A stretch of 13,849 nucleotides of DNA from Lachnospiraceae bacterium UBA3282 (lineage in GTDB: Bacteria; Bacillota; Clostridia; Lachnospirales; Lachnospiraceae): positions 1 to 13,849 of the forward strand of contig DETS01000080.1 of the NCBI GenBank assembly GCA_002361735.1, written 5' to 3'. The position numbers and the translations under genes are program-made. Under the pieces are notes generated by a model. The model saw only the letters and a program-made list of their open reading frames with translations. It was not told where the DNA came from and searched no databases. Of the stretch, positions 1-6,584 are shown in pieces; positions within the stretch are counted from its first letter, which is position 1; every line of letters starts with the position of its first letter.

Positions 1-8
1 CCTCCTTT
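1..8 (-). promoter_or_regulatory. Ribosome binding site of a gene off the left edge
   Basis: Read on the minus strand, AAAGGAGG follows directly after the TAG stop at 9-11. It is a near-perfect Shine-Dalgarno sequence, so another minus-strand gene very probably starts just outside the window. No start codon is visible, so this is inferred from the motif and its position only. Confidence 0.5.
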
Positions 9-527
9 CTATGCGGGTTTCACGTTACGATTTTCGTTCAAGTCCCATCTTCCGCATTGAGAAAAGGAAACCTTGACATCGTAAGGTTTCTTTTTATTGC
101 CTGTTTTCCTGTGCCACATACCTTTCCCATGCTTTCGGCAGCTTTTCCCTGACAAAAACAGGACGTACGCATTCTCTATGCGCACACATTTCGTCACCGC
201 AATCGGTTCCGTTGCCAGTCTCGCACAGGGAATATTTTTAAAGGGAATGACCTTCTCCTCCCCGGCATGCACTTCGTAAATATATCCCCCGACACCTTCC
301 GAGACTTCCTGCAGCGCATTTGGGTATAATTCGTGATAGATGGGTATCTCACTGTCGCCCTCAAAGCCATACGGGAACCAGTAATAGGGTCTTTTCACAG
401 CATTGCAGAGATAAAAAGCGGCAACCACGTCAATTGTAGTCATATATACATATGGCTGGTCATGGTCCGCCTGATTTGGCCTTAATACCTCAATATTTCC
501 AATATTGCTTCCATGATACAGTACCAT
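9..527 (-). CDS. Uncharacterised ADP-ribosyltransferase-like small protein, probably frameshifted at the 3' end
   Basis: A 172-residue protein of no assigned function. The N-terminus reads VLYHGS (residues 2-7), and a YVYMTT strand follows near residue 26. An LYHGS-type opening followed by a hydrophobic strand ending in Thr is the usual start of small ADP-ribosyltransferase-fold proteins such as the DUF3990 type; this is a family resemblance by eye, not a proven activity. No signal peptide or membrane span is seen. The ATG at 525-527 has GGAGG about 12 bases upstream on the minus strand, a rather long spacing. The last 45 or so residues are Lys/Arg-rich and unlike the rest. From about 158 downward another frame reads REKLPKAWERYVAQENRQ and stops at 94-96, just before a terminator hairpin. 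One lost base in the T-run opposite 154-158 would explain this. The natural gene is therefore probably 94-527, and the 9-93 part is read-through. Confidence 0.6.
   Translation of the reverse strand: MVLYHGSNIGNIEVLRPNQADHDQPYVYMTTIDVVAAFYLCNAVKRPYYWFPYGFEGDSEIPIYHELYPNALQEVSEGVGGYIYEVHAGEEKVIPFKNIPCARLATEPIAVTKCVRIENAYVLFLSGKSCRKHGKGMWHRKTGNKKKPYDVKVSFSQCGRWDLNENRNVKPA
62..97. terminator. Rho-independent terminator-like hairpin
   Basis: GAAACCTT at 67-74 and AAGGTTTC at 83-90 form a perfect 8-bp stem with an 8-base loop. The flanking A-run (62-65) and T-run (91-95) extend it. On the plus strand it is followed by TTTTTATT. On the minus strand CTTTTCTC follows, a weaker U-tract. It lies directly after the alternative stop (94-96) of the minus-strand gene, so it most likely ends that transcript. 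It lies inside the longer open frame ending at 9, which argues that that frame is not the native one. Confidence 0.6.
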
Positions 528-580
528 AACGCCCCCAATCCTCCGCTTAACTTATGATATCAAAATCCATTTTACCTCTT

Positions 581-610
581 TTGGGAAAAAAGGGAAAGTA
601 TTGGTATGAT
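581..610 (+). promoter_or_regulatory. Predicted sigma-A promoter of the sulfatase-like gene
   Basis: TTGGGA (581-586), an 18-base spacer, then TATGAT (605-610) with an upstream TG (602-603) making an extended -10. It is followed by TAGGA, as at two other promoters in this window. Transcription would begin about 75 bases before the TTG start at 694. Confidence 0.5.
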
Positions 611-693
611 TAGGACCAAAGCCGTTTATTGCATTTCAAATCTATCAGTGATAAAGTGTTATTGTATCCGTAATTATAGGAGGAGGTATCCGC

Positions 694-2745
694 TTGAAAA
701 AACAAAATAGTACATTTAGAGAAAATCTTCGTCTGGAGATTTCCGCTTCTTTACTGCTTTCTTTTACCTTTTTCCTTTTTGGTCCTTTAGAAATTATGTT
801 AACCAATCCCATAGAATTTCATTTTACGGTCTTGCAGGTGATTGATCTGTTTTTGAGCTGCACAGCCGCCTGCTTTATCATTACTATGGGGATTCAATAT
901 TTGATTTCATTTGCGGGAAACCGAATCTTAAAAATATGCTCGTCGCTTTTGGCAGCGCTTGGATTTTGCTTTTACATACAGGGCAATTGGACATTTATTG
1001 ATTATGGTGAAATGACCGGAACTCCAATTAGTTGGAATTCCTATTCCCAATGGGCAGTAAAAAATACCGTTATGTGGATTCTTATCCTAATAATAGTGGT
1101 TTGCTCCATCAATTATAAGGTTCGTTATCTTACCGCCTGTACCTACATCATGCTGGGTATCGTCGGTACAGAGGCATTAACGTTAGGATTCTTATTTACC
1201 TCTACGATCAATAAGGCGCCAAACATTGATTTTACCTTAGAAGGAGGTCATGAGTTTCAGCTTTCCTCCAATCAAAATAATATTATCGTGATCGTGGCAG
1301 ACGGATTTGACGGGCAGGATTTTCTTCCCGTATTGGAAGAAGAACCGGACCTGCGGCAGCATTTTGACGGATTCACTTTCTATGAAGACACCTGCGGGAC
1401 ATCTTTATATTCTGAAGAATCAGGAATCACTCTTTTGACCGGAAATCAATTGGAAGTCGGCCCGACATTTTCAGAAAACATTGCCACGGCATACAAAAAT
1501 ACGGATCTATATGATATCTTAGCGCAAAATCACTATGATACCTATCTTTATGTCCGGGCTAAAAAAATGGTGTCGCCTGAAATTGGAGAACAGGTGGCCA
1601 ATTTTCGTCCCAAAAAGGAGCATATCGACAAAACCGCCGCCTTTCAAGAACTGTACAAAATGGTGGCCTTTCGGTATATGCCGCATATCGCAAAGAAATA
1701 TTTTTGGTATTCCCATACAAATTTTTGGGAGATAGGCGGAAAAAACAGCTCTCTCTATCTAAATTATGATATGTATGACCTTATCCGGAAGCAGGGCGTA
1801 ATTGCCGAAAAAACAGAGCATAATATTTATCAGTTTTACTGGATTCAGGGCCCTCACGATCCGGCAAACACGGATCGATATTGCCATAAGCTGGATCAGA
1901 CCATAAATGAGATGGACGAAATATATGCCGAGAGACAGTTTGAACAGACAATCGGTGTTGTCAGAATGTATACAGAACTGCTTTCTGCTCTAAAGCGGGC
2001 AAATGTTTACGACAATACGACTGTTATCTTCACTGCCGATCATGGATGGGATATTCGGATCAATCCTTGCTTATTGGTAAAACCGAAAAACGCGCACGGC
2101 GACTTAATCGTTTCAGATGTCCCGGTGTCAATGCCAAAAGATTATTTACCTACTTTAGAATATTTTATAACGGGAGAAAAAAGTTATGGAGATACGATCT
2201 ATGAATTAGACGAAGAAGCCGAACGGGAAAGAGTTTATTATGAATATAGCGTCAATCTCAATGGCTTTGACAGGACATACAATTCAAGAACAGAGATGAA
2301 ACTGAATAAAAACAGGGCATTTTCAAAAGATGTAACGCTCGGAACAACGCTTATGCCCGATGACATTATGTTTCATAGTAGATTAGGGCTTGAAAACTCA
2401 AAACATACTAATATCAGGACTGCCGGAAACGAAACCATCTTAGAGTTTAAGATAAAGGAAGACTTCAGCGATCTTCTGTTAGAATTAAGCTATGATACTT
2501 ACAATGGAATACAACCCGTCCAATTATATGCGAATGATATCCTTGTCACTGAATTTGATGCAAACGGACGCGAAGATAAAAGTATCCTGATTCCCGGAGA
2601 ATATGTAACGGACGGGAACCTCAGATTGCAGTTTTACTGGAAAAATGCCATATTGCCGGCTGAAATAGATCCTGATAACAGGACCCGAATTCAACTTGCG
2701 CTGACCTTTTATAGTATGAGATTGTCGGATACGGGTATGGAGTAA
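694..2745 (+). CDS. Membrane-anchored sulfatase / phosphoglycerol-transferase-like enzyme (alkaline phosphatase superfamily)
   Basis: A 683-residue protein. About five hydrophobic segments (near 15-36, 44-70, 79-96, 123-139 and 145-169) precede an extracytoplasmic catalytic domain. Superfamily landmarks: IVIVADGFDG with a likely metal ligand D203, GPHDP with H388, and FTADHGWD with D449-H450 of the DHG metal site. The nucleophile would lie in the TCGTSLYSEESG stretch (233-244), but no CxPSR sulfatase signature is present, so a Thr or Ser as in LtaS/MdoB-type enzymes is more likely. The last 110 or so residues look beta-rich and may be a separate domain. Start: TTG at 694, with AGGAGGAGGT ending six bases upstream. 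A role in moving phosphoglycerol or a related group onto a surface polymer is inference; sulfate-ester hydrolysis is the alternative. The gene is visibly richer in A and T than the genes from 6580 on. It has its own promoter, and 68 bases separate it from the ABC operon. Confidence 0.85.
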   Translation: MKKQNSTFRENLRLEISASLLLSFTFFLFGPLEIMLTNPIEFHFTVLQVIDLFLSCTAACFIITMGIQYLISFAGNRILKICSSLLAALGFCFYIQGNWTFIDYGEMTGTPISWNSYSQWAVKNTVMWILILIIVVCSINYKVRYLTACTYIMLGIVGTEALTLGFLFTSTINKAPNIDFTLEGGHEFQLSSNQNNIIVIVADGFDGQDFLPVLEEEPDLRQHFDGFTFYEDTCGTSLYSEESGITLLTGNQLEVGPTFSENIATAYKNTDLYDILAQNHYDTYLYVRAKKMVSPEIGEQVANFRPKKEHIDKTAAFQELYKMVAFRYMPHIAKKYFWYSHTNFWEIGGKNSSLYLNYDMYDLIRKQGVIAEKTEHNIYQFYWIQGPHDPANTDRYCHKLDQTINEMDEIYAERQFEQTIGVVRMYTELLSALKRANVYDNTTVIFTADHGWDIRINPCLLVKPKNAHGDLIVSDVPVSMPKDYLPTLEYFITGEKSYGDTIYELDEEAERERVYYEYSVNLNGFDRTYNSRTEMKLNKNRAFSKDVTLGTTLMPDDIMFHSRLGLENSKHTNIRTAGNETILEFKIKEDFSDLLLELSYDTYNGIQPVQLYANDILVTEFDANGREDKSILIPGEYVTDGNLRLQFYWKNAILPAEIDPDNRTRIQLALTFYSMRLSDTGME

Positions 2746-2773
2746 TTCTTAACTCTTCATCAAATCTTAATTT

Positions 2774-2802
2774 TTCCTTCTTTCTTTTAAAGAAAGAAGG
2801 AA
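2774..2802. repeat. Perfect inverted repeat over the ATPase ribosome site
   Basis: TTCCTTCTTTCTTT (2774-2787) and AAAGAAAGAAGGAA (2789-2802) are exact reverse complements around one central base. The right arm contains AGAAGGA, the only Shine-Dalgarno-like sequence before the ATG at 2814. Folding of the RNA would hide it. No T-run follows on either strand, so it is not a standard intrinsic terminator. Confidence 0.65.
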
Positions 2803-2813
2803 TCTCTATAGAA

Positions 2814-3521
2814 ATGATACTGCAAACTACCAATCTCTGCAAATCGTTTCACAACCAAAAAGCGGTGGATTACATTTCCCTCCATATTGAAAAGGGAAGC
2901 GTTTACGGACTGCTGGGGCCGAACGGCGCCGGAAAATCCACTACATTGAAAATGCTTGCCGGTATCTTAAAACCGACTGCCGGCACAATCTGCTTCGACG
3001 GAAAACCGTGGTGTAGAGAAAGCCTGTCAGAGATCGGCGCACTGATCGAAACCCCGCCCCTTTATGAGAATCTGACAGCAGGCGAAAACCTGAAAGTCAG
3101 ATCGCTACTGCTGGGAGTGGATGAAAAAAGAATCGATGAGCTTTTACAGGTCGTCTCCCTTACCAATACAGGAAAAAAGAAGGCTGGTCAGTTTTCTTTG
3201 GGGATGAAGCAGAGGCTTGGCATTGCCATGGCGTTATTGGGAGAGCCCAAACTTCTGATCCTGGATGAACCGACAAACGGGTTAGATCCGATCAGCATCG
3301 AACAACTGCGTGAACTGATCCGCTCCTTTCCCGCGCATGGCATCACGGTCATTCTTTCCAGTCACATCCTCTCAGAAGTACAGTTGATCGCGGATCATGT
3401 CGGAATCATTGCCAACGGCATCTTAGGATACGAAGGCAAATTAGAACAGGGACAGAATCTGGAAACCCTTTTTATGGATGTTGTCAGAGGAAACGGAAAG
3501 GCAGGTGATTTCTGTGATTGA
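2814..3521 (+). CDS. Lantibiotic-immunity type ABC transporter ATP-binding subunit (LanF/MutF-like)
   Basis: A 235-residue cytoplasmic ATPase that would power the two permeases encoded next. Walker A is GPNGAGKST (35-43), the signature is FSLGMKQR (127-134), Walker B is LLILDEPTNGLDP (147-159), and the switch histidine is H184. Where most ABC ATPases have a Q-loop glutamine, this one has glutamate in IETPPLYENL (E79). An E-loop at this place is a known trait of LanF proteins such as NukF. That trait, plus the gene order ATPase, permease, permease, regulator, kinase, supports a bacitracin/lantibiotic export or immunity role; the actual peptide is unknown. The coding sequence looks complete, unlike its neighbours. 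Its ribosome site AGAAGG sits about 13 bases before the ATG, inside an inverted repeat. Its last 8 bases overlap the next gene. Confidence 0.9.
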   Translation: MILQTTNLCKSFHNQKAVDYISLHIEKGSVYGLLGPNGAGKSTTLKMLAGILKPTAGTICFDGKPWCRESLSEIGALIETPPLYENLTAGENLKVRSLLLGVDEKRIDELLQVVSLTNTGKKKAGQFSLGMKQRLGIAMALLGEPKLLILDEPTNGLDPISIEQLRELIRSFPAHGITVILSSHILSEVQLIADHVGIIANGILGYEGKLEQGQNLETLFMDVVRGNGKAGDFCD

Positions 3522-4074
3522 CATTGTGCGGGCAGAATATCAAAAAACCAAACGGTCGATGCGCCGAAGATTACTCTGGGCATTTCCCGCGTCTACCTTT
3601 GCATTGGCATTTATCCTGACACTCGGAATGACAAACTCCTATGCGGAAAGCGTTTGGAACTGGTGGTACACGCTGCTGCTCCCCGGTATGCTCGCCATCC
3701 TCTGTCACCTGACGATGGCACAGGAGAAAAAGACGCATTATTATCACCTGATGACGCTTCCCGTCAGCAAAAGAAAATTGATGGCGGGCAAGATCCTCTG
3801 GCTGGGCTGCGCGATCCTGCTTGCAAACAGTATCATATTTGTCGGCGGTACTATCATCGCACAAACCGGAAAATGGTACTTATTTGTTTCCGCGATTCCC
3901 ATGCGGATTCTGTGTCCCTATCTGCACATATTGCCAAACGGTCTCCCGGCGGAAGTCGGTGATCCGCTGCTTGATCGGGGCGTCGTTATTCCGGGGATCT
4001 GCTTATCCGTCCTGTGGTTCATTTTTGCCGCCGTTTTCTTTCTAAACTGGTTTGAAAAAAGGGAGGTCAACTAA
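3514..4074 (+). CDS. Lantibiotic-immunity ABC permease (LanE/MutE-like), internally shortened
   Basis: A 186-residue membrane protein starting at GTG 3514, with AGGTGA five bases upstream and an 8-base overlap (GTGATTGA) with the ATPase gene. This start gives MIDIVRAEYQKTKRS, the usual basic N-terminus of the family. A start at 3478 would overlap the ATPase more and lacks a ribosome site. Residues 1-110 match the first half of EpiE/MutE permeases as I know them (MAQEKKTHYYHL, VSKRKLMAGKILW). From about 118 on, the sequence matches the family's far end (CPYLHILPNGL, EVGDPLLD, WFEKREV). The central stretch with two membrane spans appears to be missing. Family members are usually near 245-250 residues, so about 60 are lost in frame around 3855-3880. 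The protein could still be made, but transport function is doubtful. The comparison with the family is from memory. Confidence 0.8.
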   Translation: MIDIVRAEYQKTKRSMRRRLLWAFPASTFALAFILTLGMTNSYAESVWNWWYTLLLPGMLAILCHLTMAQEKKTHYYHLMTLPVSKRKLMAGKILWLGCAILLANSIIFVGGTIIAQTGKWYLFVSAIPMRILCPYLHILPNGLPAEVGDPLLDRGVVIPGICLSVLWFIFAAVFFLNWFEKREVN

Positions 4075-4076
4075 AA

Positions 4077-4733
4077 ATGCTTAGAAAACATCTCCACGCC
4101 GACATTCTGAAAATGAAAGGCACTCCTATCATTCTTGCACATATCCTGATCCCCATCATCACCAGCGGGATGTTTTTGCTCTATGATTCCTTTTCCGCCT
4201 GGAATGATACGACTAAAATCATTGCCTTTTATCAAGCCGTCGGAGCGGGATTTCCCGTACTGATCGGAATATTTACCGCAAGTGTGGCGGCACAGGAAAA
4301 AAATGCCGGAGGCTTTCAAAATCTGCTCTCCTTACCGCACAAGATAACTGCATTTTTGTCAAAGGTATTCCTTCTCCTCCTTTTCAGCCTGTTCTCCGTC
4401 CTGTTGACGGCAGTTCTATTCGGATTCAGTTTCTGTGGGATTTCCGGGCGCGGCAGCATAAGCATCGGTCTGTGTGTCACAGTAGCATTGATCATGTGGT
4501 GCAGCAGCATCCCGCTCTATCTTTGGCAGCTGATTCTGGCGTTTCAGTTTGGGGAAGGCGTGTCCGTCTGCGCCGGAATCCCCTATACCTGCTTAAAGCT
4601 GGTATTTGGGGAAGCCGGCGCGCACGAAGAACTAAAAGCTGTGATCCCACTCTATGCTATCGTTACCGTGGGCAGTATGTTATATTATTACCTGTGGGCA
4701 GCTTCCTTTGAAGGCTGCAAACTGTCAGAATAA
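4077..4733 (+). CDS. Lantibiotic-immunity ABC permease (LanG/MutG-like)
   Basis: A 218-residue polytopic membrane protein that would pair with LanE and the LanF ATPase. Hydrophobic segments lie near 15-36, 55-70, 90-118, 124-155 and 190-210. The pattern AAQEKNAGGFQNLLSLP (about 71-87) followed by a TM block, and IPLYLWQL (about 145-152), fits MutG/EpiG permeases. GGGAGGT (4061-4067) lies inside the end of LanE, 9 bases before the ATG, and only two bases separate the genes, so translation is probably coupled. The protein is somewhat shorter than the usual 240 or so residues. The shortfall seems to be after VSVCAGI (near 163-170), where the fifth span is abrupt; a small internal loss is possible but less clear than in LanE. 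Confidence 0.8.
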   Translation: MLRKHLHADILKMKGTPIILAHILIPIITSGMFLLYDSFSAWNDTTKIIAFYQAVGAGFPVLIGIFTASVAAQEKNAGGFQNLLSLPHKITAFLSKVFLLLLFSLFSVLLTAVLFGFSFCGISGRGSISIGLCVTVALIMWCSSIPLYLWQLILAFQFGEGVSVCAGIPYTCLKLVFGEAGAHEELKAVIPLYAIVTVGSMLYYYLWAASFEGCKLSE

Positions 4734-4778
4734 AGGAATGGAAATAAGATTGAAAAAAGCTCCGGCATGGAGGAAACT

Positions 4779-5396
4779 ATGGCAAACATTTTAGCGGTCG
4801 ATGACGATACGGCCATTCTTGACATGATAGAAACCATTTTGACAAAGGATGGCCACATCGTTACAAAAGTGAGCGATCCGCTTGCGCTCGATTAGGAAAA
4901 ACTGCATCATTTTGATTTGATCCTCTTAGACATTATGATGTCCGGGACGGACGGATTTACCTTATGCGCAAAAATCAGAAAGCTTGTTGACTGCCCTATT
5001 CTATTTCTGACGGCAAAGGCCGAAGAAAACAGTCTGGTCAACGGCCTGGCATTAGGCGCAGATAACTATCTCTTAAAACCCTTCGGAGTCAGGGAGCTTC
5101 GTGCGAGGATCGCCGCACACCTGAGGCGGGAACATCGGGAACATTCCGTAAAAATGGTGTTCGGCCGTATTTGCTTCAACCTGTCTTTTAAGCAAATGCT
5201 GATCGACGATCAGGAAATCCCGCTCACGAAATCGGAGTATGAAATCTGTGCATTTCTTGCACAGCATCGGGGACAGGTTTTTTCCAAAGAGCAGATTTTG
5301 GAACAGGTATTTGGCTTTGACAGCGAAAGCAGCGACAATACGATCATCACGCATATCAAAAACATCAGGACGAAACTTTCCGCTTTGTCGGTATGC
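4779..5396 (+). pseudogene. VirR-like response regulator, broken by an amber codon and a 3' deletion
   Basis: Starts ATG 4779 with GGAGG (4769-4773) five bases upstream. The frame reads MANILAVDDDTAILDM, a classic receiver start with acidic pocket D8-D10, then meets TAG at 4893-4895 (codon 39). Past it the same frame continues without a shift: LILLDIMM with phospho-acceptor D51, LFLTAKAE, LLKPFGVRELRARI, and then an OmpR/PhoB-type DNA-binding domain (EIPLTKSEYEICAFLA, GQVFSKEQILEQVFGF, TIITHIKNIRTKL). The residue after MM is Ser where nearly all relatives have Pro. The usual end (a TVWGIGYRW-like hairpin) is absent. After about 5396 the sequence becomes the kinase gene in another frame, and this frame runs on as nonsense to 5507. 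The family role would be control of the upstream transporter genes. A fragment beginning at 4917 could in theory be translated but would lack the start of the receiver. Confidence 0.85.
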
Positions 5397-6528
5397 TGTT
5401 TTTTCTTTGGACGGTCAAAACCGCAGCTCGGACATGTCGGAACAGTCCCTGGAAATCGCCCGTCAAGTCCTGAATCACAAAACCGCATCGGGAAACCATT
5501 TCTATAAGGTAATCCCCCGGGCAAATGAAAATCTTGTTCTGCAATACAGCCTGACGCCTCAATTCCGTTCCGTATTTTTAAGAGAACACTTTATCAATCC
5601 ACAAAATCTGCTGACAATCATAGTCATCCTTGGCGGTATGACGATCATCATCCTCTCCTCTGTTCGCTTCGGGAAAAAGATCAGGAGGAAAATGCAGCCT
5701 CTTATAGAGGCAATCGAAAAAATCAAAGAACAGGACCTCGATTACGGCGCGTCTTATTCCGGAATCAGGGAGTTTGATGATTGTCTGTCCTCCATAGACG
5801 ATATGAGAACAGCCTTGAAAGCTTCTCTGGAACAGCAATGGAAGACCGAACAGGATAAAAATCAGCAAATGTCCGCCCTGTCACATGACATCAAAACGCC
5901 GCTCACCGTTGTGAGGGGAAATGCCGAGCTGCTGTCTGAAACGGAATTGACAAAAGAACAGAGAACCATGATCGATTCGATCGTAAGCAGCACTGCCCGC
6001 ATCCAAAATTATGTGCAGAAACTAATCGATATCACAAAATCGGCAGATGGCGATTGGGGAACACCCGAAGAAGTGCGCACAAATGACCTTCTTTTTGAAA
6101 TTCAAAAACAGGCGTCAGAATTGGCGGAAGTATACCGCCTTAAGATTAGCTGGAACGAACAGTGGCACAGCCAAACGGTAACGTTGATGTATGAACAGGT
6201 GATCAGGGCCGTTATCAATATCATTCAAAACGCTAGCGAGCATACGAAAGACGGCGGCAGCATAACCGTTCATGTAGAAGAAACAAACAAAACATTATCC
6301 TTTACCGTGGAGGATGACGGCACAGGATTTACAAAGGAAGCTCTGATGCACGGAACCGAACCGTTTTTTATGGATGATGCGGGCAGAACCGGCGAAGCAC
6401 ATTATGGAATCGGCTTATATTTTGCCAAAACAATCGCCGAAAAGCATGGCGGCAGAATCGTTCTTACCAATTCGGAAACAACCGGCGGCGCAAAGGTAGT
6501 GATCTGCTTTCACGCAGCTATACCTTAA
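5389..6528 (+). pseudogene. Sensor histidine kinase lacking its N-terminus (VirS-like remnant)
   Basis: About 379 residues of kinase sequence without a proper start. Recognisable sequence begins with RYAVFSLDG (5389 on), the end of an extracytoplasmic sensor region. One span follows (LLTIIVILGGMTIIIL, about 5608-5655), then a HAMP-like linker, the H-box SHDIKTPLTVV (His codon 5884-5886), the N-box IIQNASEHTK, the G1 box DDGTGF and the G2 box GIGLYFAKTIAEKHGG. All cytoplasmic catalytic motifs are intact. The first membrane span and part of the sensor domain are gone, replaced by the tail of the response regulator gene. The frame stays open back to 5239, but that part is the regulator read in the wrong frame. 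The first internal ATG is 5434, without a clear ribosome site. A shortened protein may be produced but could not sense normally; I treat it as a remnant. Confidence 0.8.
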
Positions 6529-6549
6529 TGCCAAAGCGTTCTTTGCCCA

Positions 6550-6584
6550 GTTGAAAAATAAGGTCACCTGACTTATTTTTCAAC
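6550..6584. terminator. Bidirectional terminator between the kinase remnant and aroA
   Basis: GTTGAAAAATAAG (6550-6562) pairs perfectly with CTTATTTTTCAAC (6572-6584), and an inner TCA/TGA pair adds to the stem. The A-rich side and T-rich side let it act in either direction. It lies where the two converging genes end, and its right arm overlaps the aroA stop codon (6580-6582). Confidence 0.7.

Noticed and set aside
2774..2802. Intrinsic terminator for the sulfatase-like gene
   Set aside because: The inverted repeat is perfect but made almost wholly of A-T rich arms, and no T-run follows on the plus strand; TCTCTATAG follows instead.
4893..4895. TAG read as pyrrolysine or suppressed
   Set aside because: Receiver domains have no reason for pyrrolysine at this place, and other damage in the same locus makes a plain nonsense mutation simpler.
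5239..5388. N-terminal part of the kinase reading frame
   Set aside because: This open stretch is the response regulator's DNA-binding domain read in another frame. It has no membrane span or sensor character.
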